Shown here: positions 27,401-34,563 of the stretch, piece by piece | Layout: every line of letters begins with the position of its first letter | How positions within the stretch are numbered: position 1 is the first letter of the stretch | NCBI GenBank assembly: GCA_018648805.1 | Contig: JABGQM010000004.1 | Location: 124,001-188,000, forward strand | Direction: 5' to 3' | Source of the DNA: Verrucomicrobiota bacterium | Lineage (GTDB): Bacteria; Verrucomicrobiota; Kiritimatiellia; UBA8416; JABMPJ01 | Length of the DNA stretch: 64,000 nucleotides | Translations under genes and position numbers: made by a program | Notes under the pieces: generated by a model | Told to the model about the DNA's origin: nothing | Database searches by the model: none | Seen by the model: only the letters and a program-made list of their open reading frames with translations

Positions 27401-28629
27401 GAGGCCGGGGCGGTGAGGGTGACATCGGCGGTGACGGGCTGCCCCTGCTGCCGGGAACCGCGAACCGTCAGCGAGGCCAGCTCCACCTCACGCTTGCGCA
27501 GCGTCACGGTCAGCGGACCGGCGTCGGTGCTCAGCACGCGCAAGGTCACCGCTTCACGGGCGGCGTAGACATCTGTGGTCGACTGGATCAGCGTACCGCT
27601 CTCACGCACGGCGGGCAGATCGAAGGTGGTCGTGATGCCGGCCGGTTCGGTGATGGCAAGGTGATAGCGCTCACCCTTACGCGGGGTAAAGACAAAGCGG
27701 CCGCGTCCCTCGTGCTCAGTGCGGAAGGTACCGACCTGACGCTTGTCGGCGGTCAGCACCACGCCCGCGACATCGGCCGGCTTCTGGGAGGGGGTACGCG
27801 TTTCCACGTAGACGCGACAAGGCAGCTCCGCCACCAGATCACCACCCTCAGGGAACGCAGCCAGGTCGACGGTCTGCAGTAGAATCGGGATCGTCTTGGT
27901 GGCCGTCTCGGTGACGCCACCATCCGCGATCGCGAAGACGAGCGTTCCGTCGCCGCGGGTGATCTTTTGGGGCAGAGCGAAGCGGGCCGTGGCATTGCCG
28001 TCGCGATCCAGCGTGGCGCTGGCGCGGTGGATTTCCTTGCCGTCCACGCGGGCCGTCACCGTTACGCTCGCCCCAGCAGGCGCACCGCCCTCAGCGCGGG
28101 TGGCTTCGAGCGTGGCGCCGACCTGGTCGCCGGGCCCATAGCCGTCACGAAAGAAGGTGATCTGGGTCTTGATACGCGGAGCACGGTAGGCACGCACGTC
28201 GAAGTTCCGTTCCGCCGGGGGCAGGCCGAGGGCCGGATACGTCACCCGTGCAGTATACTCACCGCCCGCCTGACCCTCTGGCACCTCCCACGCAAAGCCG
28301 GTAACGCTCTCCTCGGTTGTGGCATGCCCCGAGCTGACCGTGTTGCCCTTGGGACCTTTGATTTCCACGAAGCCGGCGATGCTATCCTTGAGGGGCGTGC
28401 GATCGGCGGCATGCAGCACCACGCTGCGGACGTAGACCTTCTCGCCGGCCCGATAGATCGGTTTATCCGTACTGACATGCGCCAGATAGCGGTCTTTGCC
28501 GCCCAGCGTGGCGCTATCGACCACCTCGGCCGGTTGCGGTTTCGTGGCCAGGGCCACACTCCATGCCAGAAGCGATCCCAAAGCCAGCAGGATCGATGAA
28601 CACCGTGTAATGCGCGAAAAAGCCGTCAT
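24460..28629 (-). CDS. Alpha-2-macroglobulin-like exported protein with thioester motif
   Basis: This 1389-aa protein starts after AAGGAGA (28629) with a Sec signal (LLALGSLLAWSVALAT) and no lipobox. An MG2-like domain opens with HVSTDKPIYRAGEKVYVRSV (about 55-75). A second macroglobulin-type strand set includes EPDHDRYTPAGKVNLTLTAT. A charged low-complexity stretch (about 600-670, with RRKRR at 656-660) precedes the A2M signature FAETLFWHAGIKTGKDGKAT. The internal thioester motif is GCFEQ with Cys917, followed by the helical thioester-binding domain and a C-terminal receptor-like domain. In known A2Ms a protease cuts a bait region, then the thioester links covalently to the attacker. The gene reads in the same direction as the sigma operon just downstream. 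Bait identity is inferred. Confidence 0.92.
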   Translation of the reverse strand: MTAFSRITRCSSILLALGSLLAWSVALATKPQPAEVVDSATLGGKDRYLAHVSTDKPIYRAGEKVYVRSVVLHAADRTPLKDSIAGFVEIKGPKGNTVSSGHATTEESVTGFAWEVPEGQAGGEYTARVTYPALGLPPAERNFDVRAYRAPRIKTQITFFRDGYGPGDQVGATLEATRAEGGAPAGASVTVTARVDGKEIHRASATLDRDGNATARFALPQKITRGDGTLVFAIADGGVTETATKTIPILLQTVDLAAFPEGGDLVAELPCRVYVETRTPSQKPADVAGVVLTADKRQVGTFRTEHEGRGRFVFTPRKGERYHLAITEPAGITTTFDLPAVRESGTLIQSTTDVYAAREAVTLRVLSTDAGPLTVTLRKREVELASLTVRGSRQQGQPVTADVTLTAPASADGVLVATVWNGDGVPLAERLVYRQPTHHVTVKIEPDHDRYTPAGKVNLTLTATDENGQPVEAVVGVTVTDDSVLEMIETREQAPRLPVMVLLEPEVRELADAQVYLDRDNPEAPLALDLLLGTQGWRRFAFMRTTDFIAQHGDAARRALALRIVTRHMAVKSGARRGGRWFGMVADGMDVQAAAVPRPMGAMPPAVAPPAEKPVIVGNEEDKDRDEKLGEREVGGKRDELRQDLAKVVEKEEQVRRKRRLFADDAEMEMMSELRATVYISVREYAHTVRPNRQPNDRVDFAETLFWHAGIKTGKDGKATLAFALSDAVTSFRISADAFTRKGALGSGSTLVDSVQPFYLEPKLPLEVTMGDVIELPIAFVNGTAETLNDVTFTLTAAKGIAIGAVAPFSLAADSRVRQVVRLTVGELTGEGEVVIAATAGPYSDTVTRTLRVVPRGFPVEIGEGGMLEPDSTLSFTIDIPKTRVPGSVKSALAICPTPLANLTEALQRLMREPNGCFEQTSSTTYPLVMAQQYFLSHQGVDPKLVERSRALLEKGYKRLIGYECKKRGYEWFGGDPGHEALTAYGLLEFTDMAEVHNVDAGMLKRTRAWLMKAKDGKGGFKRERRALHTWIADPDCSNAYIVWALLTAGEPASALADEIETVKQAALKSKNSYVIALGANVAWLAGDASTAKTLCRTLATHQVKDGGVEGGITTIVGSGGTSLQVETTALAVLAWLQDPDQAGAVEKGIQWLAEICKGGRYGSTQSTVLALRAILAYDAARSTPKAPGSVELMVDGRQAGSAVAFNKDTQGAIELTDIAELLEPGKHVIEIRMVGGSAMPCSVTVDYANEKPDSSDACKVGIAVALVSGTVEEGGVTEATVTVTNRAEDEIIPTPIAIVGIPGGLEVRHDQLKELVKAGRIAAYEVRGREVVLYWRELKAEQKVELPLSLVAAIPGSYTAPASRAYLYYTDEHKSWAAPVAAVVGAGQ

Positions 28630-28739
28630 AGTGAATCTCCTTTTGCTAACTAAGACGCATCTCACCCCCAGTTTGTTCCGGATATTGCGACTCAAACACC
28701 ATTCTCTTGCCCCAACCCCGCTTGCCATGATGGATGCCT

Positions 28740-28868
28740 GCGTGACGTACAGAGCTACGATCGTAGCCCTGTACGTCACGCACTATAGACTGTTTTGACT
28801 GGAAACATTGAGTCTTGCCATCTAGTGCGTGTCATCACAGCTCACGATCGTAGCTTTATATGACACGC
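28740..28868. repeat. Pair of large palindromes upstream of the A2M-like gene
   Basis: The first palindrome (28740-28781) is 42 bp long with only one mismatched pair, centred on CGATCG. The second (28827-28868) has perfect 9-bp outer arms (GCGTGTCAT / ATGACACGC) and shares the central ACGATCGT. The 45-bp gap between them is itself arranged symmetrically: ACTA and AGACT on the left, AGTCT and TAGT on the right. The spacer 28630-28941 holds no gene. No T-tract follows on either strand, so these are not ordinary terminators. Confidence 0.85.
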
Positions 28869-28941
28869 TACCCGGGTATGGGGGTACTGGGTGAGAGAGA
28901 GATTCGGGTATGATATGGGCCCGATTACTTGAGAGTGGTGA

Positions 28942-29736
28942 TCAGTTGATGATGGAGGTGATCGGGCCGCCGAGGCGTTTGCCCTTTCGGCTGCTTCCGC
29001 CACCGGAGGAGGCACCCCCCAGGGGCGTGATGGGGCCACCGAGTCGCTTGACGGATCCGTTGTCCCCGCCCGGCATGTTACCGCCACGGCGGACGAGCTC
29101 GAGCTGCGCTTCAAACATCTCCATGGCCTTGGCCTTGTCGGCCTCACGGTCGGCGGAGGAGGTGGAGCTGCTACGGGTGGGCTTCTTCAGGCGGGAGGGC
29201 ATGGAGGAGGACAAGCGCGAGCCGCCCTTGGGGGTCAACCGCTGCGCGGCGCGCGCTTCGAGCGTGCTGCTCTTAGATTCAGCGGCTTCCCGGCTGTCGC
29301 AGAACCCGAGACAGCGAAGTTTGGGTGACATGTTGAGCTTGAGCGATGGAAACGATTTGGGGCGCTTGCTCTTGTCATAGGTGATGGTCGTCTGGTTCTT
29401 CTTGTCCTTGTTGTTCTTGTTGTTCGCCTTCTGGTTGAGATGCTCCGCCATGGTCTTCTTCTTGATGCCGAGCCGTTTCTCCTCCGCGTCCTTCCATTCG
29501 CGCCGTGCGTTGGTCAACGCCTTGCGCATCAGGGCCCCCTCGCCGCGTACCCGCTTAGAGGCCTCGCGGTACTCATCCATGCTCATGACACTGTATATCT
29601 CTTCGTGGGCGTGGTTCTGCTCGCAGACCACGGCGTAGCGCTCGGCGGGTTCCGCCGCCCGCGCTGACGGCACGAGCACAGCACAGAGAGCCAACACGGC
29701 AACCGGACGCGCCAGACTGTTCATCTCAAATTTCAT
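28942..29736 (-). CDS. Secreted protein of unknown function with duplicated C-terminal motif
   Basis: I do not recognise this 264-aa protein. It has a Sec signal (LARPVAVLALCAVLVPSARA). The mature part is highly charged and low in hydrophobic residues. There is an early YAVVCEQNHAHEEIYSVMS and a Lys/Asn-rich stretch (NQKANNKNNKDKKNQTT). A Ser/Arg/Lys-rich middle and a Gly/Ser-rich tail follow. The octamer KRLGGPIT occurs twice in the last 45 residues (in VKRLGGPITPLGG and GKRLGGPITSIIN), the second copy at the very C-terminus. Such a repeat could be a binding or sorting motif. It lies upstream of the A2M-like gene on the same strand, separated by 312 bases with two palindromes. Confidence 0.65.
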   Translation of the reverse strand: MKFEMNSLARPVAVLALCAVLVPSARAAEPAERYAVVCEQNHAHEEIYSVMSMDEYREASKRVRGEGALMRKALTNARREWKDAEEKRLGIKKKTMAEHLNQKANNKNNKDKKNQTTITYDKSKRPKSFPSLKLNMSPKLRCLGFCDSREAAESKSSTLEARAAQRLTPKGGSRLSSSMPSRLKKPTRSSSTSSADREADKAKAMEMFEAQLELVRRGGNMPGGDNGSVKRLGGPITPLGGASSGGGSSRKGKRLGGPITSIIN

Positions 29737-29914
29737 GGTAAAATCCTACGCCATGTCGGCGCTATTCGCAACCCGTAATGATGTGATGCTTTCTACGCTG
29801 GCGCTTCCTTCCCGATACCCGACACCTCTACTCACTTTCCCACGCTATACGGGTTGAACAGCACGCTGAGTCTGGTATGGTTTGGGGCGATTGCATAAGA
29901 GAGGTATGACGCAC

Positions 29915-31210
29915 ATGAATACGAAGGTTCAGACTATTGGTGAACCCACGCGCATTTCGCCGCTGGGTCTTTCGACACAGTTGGATGATGGCCTCGGTGA
30001 TTTCGTACCGGACGGGATGCGCGTGATGTTCGACATCACGCTGGGCGACCGGCTCGAACTGCCGGATGTGACGTTTGAAAAGGCGGGCCCGCGCGAACAC
30101 ATCTTCTTCAATCCGGCCGACGTACGCGCCGCGATCGTGACCTGCGGCGGGCTCTGCCCCGGACTCAACGACGTGATCCGCTCAGCCTATTTCGCCCTGA
30201 CCCACAACTACGGCGTACCGGAAGTGCTGGGACTGCGCTTCGGCTACCGCAGTCTCAACCCGGAATACGGGCTCGAACCGATCGTGTTGAACGAGGCGAT
30301 CGTCGACCACATCCACTATGCCGGCGGCACAATCCTCGGCTCGTCACGCGGCGGGCAGCCGACCGATGTGATCGTGGACACACTTGAAGCACGCGGCATC
30401 AACGTGCTGCTCTGTGTCGGCGGCGACGGCACCCAGCGCGGGACACATGACATCGCCACCGAGGCCCTGCGGCGCGGACTCAAGATCGCCGTGGTGGGCG
30501 TCCCCAAGACGATCGATAACGACATCCAGTTTGTCTCCCGCTCGTTCGGCTACAGCACGGCGATCGACAAGGCTCGCGACATCCTGACCTGTGCCCACAA
30601 CGAGGCCAAGGGCGCCTACAACGGGGTGGGCCTGGTCAAGCTGATGGGCCGCGACTCCGGCTTCATCGCCTGTGGCGCCACGCTGGCCAGCCAGGAGGCC
30701 AACTTCTGCCTGGTGCCCGAGATTCCCTTTGCCTTGCAGGGCGAGAACGGCCTGTTGGCCGCACTCGAGGCACGCATCCGTCGTCGCGGCCACGCCCTGA
30801 TCGTGGTAGCTGAGGGCGCGGGGCAGGATCTAATGGCCGACAAGGATAGCGGCACAGACGCTTCCGGCAACAAGCTGCACTCCGATATCGGACTCTTTCT
30901 CAAGGCGCAGATCAAGGCCCACTTCACAGCAGCGGGCCTGGACCTCAACATGAAGTATCTCGATCCGAGTTACTACGTTCGCGGTGTGGCCGCCAACTCG
31001 GACGACAGCCTGTTGTGCGACCAGTTTGCCCGGCACGCCGTGCATGCCGCCATGGCCGGCAAAACAGATCTGGTGGTGGGGCACTGGAACGACGCCTTCA
31101 TCAATCTGCCCACCGCCCTGGCAACCGGCTCACGGCGTAAGGTGGAGCCCGAGGGCGAACTATGGAAGAGCGTCATGGCCGCCACCGGCCAGCCCGTGCG
31201 TATGATCTGA
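29915..31210 (+). CDS. 6-phosphofructokinase of the plant/trypanosome ATP-dependent type
   Basis: The 431-aa enzyme phosphorylates fructose 6-phosphate to fructose 1,6-bisphosphate. Visible motifs: AIVTCGGLCPGLNDVIRS (about 73-90), LGSSRGG (141-147), GGDGTQRG (169-176), PKTIDNDI (197-204), VKLMGRDSGFIA. The GGDG variant points to ATP as donor, while Lys in PKTIDND is found in PPi-dependent and plant/trypanosome-like ATP enzymes. That combination marks the longer clade with N-terminal extension, unlike short E. coli PfkA. The start at 29915 follows AGAGAGG at about 10 bases; an ATG 9 bases upstream is an alternative. It is the only glycolytic gene here. Confidence 0.88.
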   Translation: MNTKVQTIGEPTRISPLGLSTQLDDGLGDFVPDGMRVMFDITLGDRLELPDVTFEKAGPREHIFFNPADVRAAIVTCGGLCPGLNDVIRSAYFALTHNYGVPEVLGLRFGYRSLNPEYGLEPIVLNEAIVDHIHYAGGTILGSSRGGQPTDVIVDTLEARGINVLLCVGGDGTQRGTHDIATEALRRGLKIAVVGVPKTIDNDIQFVSRSFGYSTAIDKARDILTCAHNEAKGAYNGVGLVKLMGRDSGFIACGATLASQEANFCLVPEIPFALQGENGLLAALEARIRRRGHALIVVAEGAGQDLMADKDSGTDASGNKLHSDIGLFLKAQIKAHFTAAGLDLNMKYLDPSYYVRGVAANSDDSLLCDQFARHAVHAAMAGKTDLVVGHWNDAFINLPTALATGSRRKVEPEGELWKSVMAATGQPVRMI

Positions 31211-31260
31211 CGACCCCAGCGTGCGGCACTTCGCAGGGGTAAGCCCTGAACGAGAATGGG

Positions 31261-31289
31261 TTGACATTGTACACCCATTGTACTACATT
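31261..31289 (+). promoter_or_regulatory. Sigma-70 type promoter of the toxin-antitoxin operon
   Basis: A perfect -35 box TTGACA (31261-31266) is separated by exactly 17 bases from TACATT (31284-31289). Transcription would start at about 31296, directly at or one base before the toxin ATG at 31297, implying a leaderless message. The spacer has two TTGTAC half-sites (TTGTACACCCATTGTAC), a plausible operator for the CopG/BrnA-like antitoxin. Confidence 0.65.
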
Positions 31290-31296
31290 TGACACG

Positions 31297-31578
31297 ATGA
31301 AGGTGTTCAGGTGGAATGCGGAGAAGAACGAGATCCTCGCCAGGGAGCGAGGCATCACGTTCGAGGAGGTCGTTGAGCGCATCGAGAATGGCGCCACCGT
31401 GATTGAGACCGCCCACCCAAACAGGAAGCGATACCCGAATCAACGCATCATGATCGTGGATGTCGACGGGTATGCCTACCTGGTTCCGTATGTTCAGGAT
31501 GGAGAAGAGTGTTTCCTCAAGACAATCATACCGAGCAGAAAAGCAACAAGAGATCACCTTGGAGGACAACATGACTAA
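31297..31578 (+). CDS. BrnT-like ribonuclease toxin
   Basis: The 93-aa protein begins MKVFRWNAEKNEILARERGI and has the core TFEEVVERIENGATVIETAH and a C-terminal TIIPSRKATRDHL. This matches the BrnT toxin outline (FEWDxxKAxxNLxKHGxSFEEA ... ISARKATRxE), a small RelE-fold ribonuclease, with somewhat divergent spacing. The final SRKATR fits the BrnT C-terminus. The downstream antitoxin overlaps its stop by 8 bases, and toxin-first order is the BrnTA arrangement. No ribosome-binding site precedes the start, consistent with a leaderless message from the promoter just upstream. A DUF4258-like relative is the alternative. Confidence 0.75.
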   Translation: MKVFRWNAEKNEILARERGITFEEVVERIENGATVIETAHPNRKRYPNQRIMIVDVDGYAYLVPYVQDGEECFLKTIIPSRKATRDHLGGQHD

Positions 31579-31846
31579 GAAGACAACAATGGTTCTTGAT
31601 GAAGACGAGAATGAGATCCTTGAGGCCTTTGAAAGCGGCAAGCTTAAGCCCTCAAGAACGCAGCAGGACTTTCAGTCGATCGCGCGCAATACGATGAAGA
31701 AGAACCGTAAGATCAACATACGTATTTCAGAGAATGATCTCTCTGCGCTGCAGAGAAGGGCCGCCCGGGAGGGCCTGCCCTATCAGACACTCATTGGAAG
31801 CGTCCTTCACAAGTTTGCCAGTGGTTTCATGAAAGAGGCACACTGA
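31571..31846 (+). CDS. BrnA/CopG-like antitoxin
   Basis: The 91-aa protein starts after a strong GGAGG site and overlaps the toxin gene by 8 bases. The N-terminal half is acidic (VLDEDENEILEAFESGKLKP), expected to contact the basic toxin. The C-terminal half KINIRISENDLSALQRRAAR followed by EGLPYQTLIGSVLHKFASG is the ribbon-helix-helix pattern of CopG/BrnA antitoxins (RIS as the DNA-contacting strand). It should neutralise the toxin and repress the shared promoter. The strong site here versus none for the toxin favours antitoxin excess. Confidence 0.8.
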   Translation: MTKKTTMVLDEDENEILEAFESGKLKPSRTQQDFQSIARNTMKKNRKINIRISENDLSALQRRAAREGLPYQTLIGSVLHKFASGFMKEAH

Positions 31847-31900
31847 TCTGTGTTGGAGGGGTGGATCAATCACTCTCGGGTCAACGGTTAGGACGAAGCG

Positions 31901-32311
31901 ATGTTCAGATACGAGACAACGGTCAAGGTGCACAACATGGACGCGGCGCGGCGGCTGTTCTTTGCGGAACAGTTCGTGATGGCGCACGAGGCGTGGGAGG
32001 CCTGCCTCAGTTCGGTCGGGTTCAGCATCGGGCGCATCCTGGCCGAGGACTCATTCATGGTGCCGGTCGTGCATGCCGAGGCCGATTACTCGGCGCCGGT
32101 CGCACTGAGCGACAACATCACGGTTGAGGTGAGCTGCGATCGCATCGGCACGAAGTCGTTCAACATGGGCTATGCCATCAGCAAGAACGACAACCAGCCG
32201 ATCGGACGCGTCACGCTGATCCATGCCACGGTTTCACAGGCGACCGGACGGGCCATCCCTATTCCGGACGAGTTCCTGGACGTCCTCAACCGGATCACCC
32301 AAGCCGAGTAG
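31901..32311 (+). CDS. Hotdog-fold acyl-CoA thioesterase
   Basis: The 136-aa protein has the 4HBT/acyl-CoA thioesterase outline: FRYETTVKVHNMDAARRLFF, then AEQFVMAHEAWEACLSSVGF, PVVHAEADYSAPVALSDNIT and VEVSCDRIGTKSFNMGYAI. The order fits single-domain hotdog enzymes, which act as tetramers. It lies about 850 bases from the end of the menaquinone operon. That pathway needs a 1,4-dihydroxy-2-naphthoyl-CoA hydrolase, usually a hotdog protein, so this is the best local candidate for that step. The link is inferred from position and fold alone. The nearby toxin-antitoxin pair is unrelated in function. Confidence 0.8.
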   Translation: MFRYETTVKVHNMDAARRLFFAEQFVMAHEAWEACLSSVGFSIGRILAEDSFMVPVVHAEADYSAPVALSDNITVEVSCDRIGTKSFNMGYAISKNDNQPIGRVTLIHATVSQATGRAIPIPDEFLDVLNRITQAE

Positions 32312-32339
32312 CGGTGGCGCTGCTCGCACGGGGGCCGGA

Positions 32340-32540
32340 CTATGGGTGGCCCTGTGTCCTGTCAGGAAAGTCAGGGCCGCGTTGGCCATTGAATGCGGCA
32401 CGAAGACGGCTGTCAGACGAGCTGCGCTTGCGGCGGACCGGGAGCGGACTAATGCGATCGGTTACAGCGCGGCGCGCCTTGCGACTACGCTGCCACTCCT
32501 CCCACGTCCATGCGATTTTGAGGTTACCTTTCGAGCTCAC
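32340..32540 (-). CDS. Possible small basic protein coupled to the nucleotidyltransferase-like gene
   Basis: A GTG at 32540 opens a 66-aa frame that overlaps the preceding gene's 3' end by 17 bases. The product begins VSSKGNLKIAWTWEEWQRSR and is Arg/Lys-rich with a DRISPLPVRRKRSS middle. The Trp-rich start and the overlap favour a real gene, but no family is recognised and the frame could be fortuitous. If it is not coding, the spacer 32312-32523 is empty. Confidence 0.25.
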   Translation of the reverse strand: MSSKGNLKIAWTWEEWQRSRKARRAVTDRISPLPVRRKRSSSDSRLRAAFNGQRGPDFPDRTQGHP

Positions 32541-33123
32541 GCTGCACCTCCTGTCGAAGGCCCGTAAGCTCGTTCGCAACATTGAAATCGGGCAGGGCTG
32601 CGAGCCGCGACACCTCGTCCCAGTCCACTGGTGTCTCACCGGATTCACATGCGGCGATCAGCTTGCAGGCCACCTCACGTGCCTCTGCATCGGGCTGTGG
32701 ATAGAAAGCCAGTAACGCCCTTTCAACGAGAGCCATTTCAGGCGGCAACACACTAACAACGCCAAAGGGGGTTTCGATGCGGCGACATGGCGAGACCGAC
32801 TCATTCTCCAAAAATCCCAGCAGGTCGACATAGAGGCCCGCAACCAGCCAGCTGCGAGGACCTCCCCTCGCCCCCAAGGCGCCCATAATGTCCTGGGCTT
32901 GGCGAAGCGGGATTCGAGTCAGTTCGAGGCGACAGAAATCGATGTCGCCCGACATATAGGCGCCCTCGGTATAGAATTCCACGGCAGAACCACCCACCAC
33001 CACCAAGTTGCTGCCGGCTTCTGCAAATATACGCGTCACGAGGCCAGCCAACTTGAGCCCCCGCTCAAGCAAGTCGTCCGTGGCCTCAATGTCCCTAACT
33101 GCTTGCGCCGCATCCATGTCCAA
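32524..33123 (-). CDS. Nucleotidyltransferase-like protein (DUF6036 type)
   Basis: The 199-aa protein resembles a family of small nucleotidyltransferase-fold proteins: LKLAGLVTRIFAEAGSNLVV, VGGSAVEFYTEGAYMSGDID and FCRLE. The GGSAVEFY and DID motifs match the G-S and D-x-D metal-binding core of the fold. The middle LVAGLYVDLLGFLENESVSP and the C-terminal half PPEMALVERALLAFYPQPDA with WDEVSRLAALPDF are typical of the DUF6036-like group. Related proteins occur as parts of MNT-type toxin-antitoxin or abortive infection modules, but no HEPN partner is seen here. Between a thioesterase and the men operon it seems a lone insertion. Confidence 0.65.
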   Translation of the reverse strand: MDMDAAQAVRDIEATDDLLERGLKLAGLVTRIFAEAGSNLVVVGGSAVEFYTEGAYMSGDIDFCRLELTRIPLRQAQDIMGALGARGGPRSWLVAGLYVDLLGFLENESVSPCRRIETPFGVVSVLPPEMALVERALLAFYPQPDAEAREVACKLIAACESGETPVDWDEVSRLAALPDFNVANELTGLRQEVQRELER

Positions 33124-33162
33124 ACCCTACCACCGCCCCACCTTTACCTGAAAGCTCATTTA

Positions 33163-34563
33163 TCACTCGCCGGCCTGCTTGAGTAGTTGCAGCGCACGCC
33201 GCCGCAGGAAAGGGCAATCCGCCTTGATGCCGCCGGCGGGATAGTCGGCCGGCCAGGCTAGGATCTGGTCGGGCCGCTTAAACGACTCCAATCGGCCGGT
33301 CAGCGCCGCGCGGATGATGTCGGTCTCTACGTCCACCCCCGCTTCCACCCGCACAAAAGCCACCGGCCGGGCACCGTACTCGGTATGCGGCACCGCGACC
33401 ACGACGGCCTCCTCAATCCCGGGCATGGCAAGCAGCGCGGCCTCGATTTCCTCGGGATAGATATTCTCCCCCCCCGAGATGAAGAGGCGATCGCGACGGC
33501 CTGTCACGGTGAGATAGCCCTCCCCATCAAAGGCACCGCTGTCGCCCGTATGAAACCATCCCTTCGCGTCGACGCAGGGGCTAATGGCCCCGTCAACCAG
33601 GTATCCAAGGCAGAGGGTGCGTCCCCGCACGAACAACTCGCCCGTGTCGCTAACCTTCGCCTCGCGGTAGGGCAGTAGGCGGCCGGACGAATCGGGCCGC
33701 CTGCGCAGGTCGTCACAGCCGGCGGTCGTAATCTGCGACCCCATCTCGGTGGAGCCATATGAGAGATGCAGCGGCAGGCCCAGCGCCACGGCACGGCTTA
33801 CCAGAGTCGGCGGGATGTGTGAGCCACCGGCCAGGACTGCCTTGAGCGACGGCAGGGGCGCATCGTTTTCGCAAGCCGCCACGAGCTCGCGCAGCTGGGC
33901 GGCTACCACCGACACGTGCGTAATGTTGTAGTGCCGGATCGCATCGGCCAGTGACCGTCCGCTATCGATCACCACCGTGGCACCCGTGAGGGCGGTGCGG
34001 AAAAGAATGCCGAGTCCGGAAACATGGTAGAGCGGCAGCGCGAGCAGCCAGCGGTCGTGGCGTTGCAGGGGAATCACGGACGCGGCGCCGAGCGCGTTGC
34101 AGGCCAGGCTATCATAGCTGTGCACGACCGCCTTGGGGGTCGCGCTACTGCCGGATGAGAGCACTACCACGGCGGGTGCGGCGACCTCACGCGGTCCGGG
34201 AGCGTGGGGCGATCCCGCCGCTTCCGGGAGCGGCGCGGGTATGGATGGAAGGACAGTGAAACAGTGACGCAGCCCGAGCGTGGCCGCGAGCGACGTGAGC
34301 GCCCCGTCCGGCTGCCGCGTGGAGATCGGGACCGCGACACCGCCGCGCCGCATCACGGCCTGCAAGAGGACAAGATAGACATAGGACGGGACGGCGCAGA
34401 TTCCGACTCGCTCGCCCGGCGCCACGTCGAGCGAGGCGGCCAGCCGGGTGATGGCGGCATCATAGTCGCGAAAGGTGTAACAGGCCTCTCCCTCCACCAC
34501 GGCCACATCGTCGGGGTGAGTCTGCGCGGCGTGGGCAATCGGCCAGTCGGGCTGCTCTCTCAC
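33163..34563 (-). CDS. menE: O-succinylbenzoate--CoA ligase
   Basis: The 466-aa enzyme activates o-succinylbenzoate with ATP and CoA in menaquinone synthesis. Adenylate-forming motifs: VVLSSGSSATPKAVVHSY (P-loop type, about 150), YGSTEMGSQ, GWFHTGDSG, and the A8-type VTGRRDRLFISGGENIYPEE. The start is taken as GTG 34563, which overlaps the menC stop as GTGA; the longer in-frame start at 34683 would lie deep inside menC. The family usually runs 450-490 aa, so this fits. Substrate assignment rests on position at the end of an otherwise complete men set, since the motifs alone do not separate MenE from other acyl-CoA ligases. Confidence 0.9.
   Translation of the reverse strand: MREQPDWPIAHAAQTHPDDVAVVEGEACYTFRDYDAAITRLAASLDVAPGERVGICAVPSYVYLVLLQAVMRRGGVAVPISTRQPDGALTSLAATLGLRHCFTVLPSIPAPLPEAAGSPHAPGPREVAAPAVVVLSSGSSATPKAVVHSYDSLACNALGAASVIPLQRHDRWLLALPLYHVSGLGILFRTALTGATVVIDSGRSLADAIRHYNITHVSVVAAQLRELVAACENDAPLPSLKAVLAGGSHIPPTLVSRAVALGLPLHLSYGSTEMGSQITTAGCDDLRRRPDSSGRLLPYREAKVSDTGELFVRGRTLCLGYLVDGAISPCVDAKGWFHTGDSGAFDGEGYLTVTGRRDRLFISGGENIYPEEIEAALLAMPGIEEAVVVAVPHTEYGARPVAFVRVEAGVDVETDIIRAALTGRLESFKRPDQILAWPADYPAGGIKADCPFLRRRALQLLKQAGE

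Noticed and set aside
28740-28868. Palindromes considered as transcription terminators
   Set aside because: No T-run follows on either strand, and the first palindrome is far longer and more symmetrical than usual terminators.
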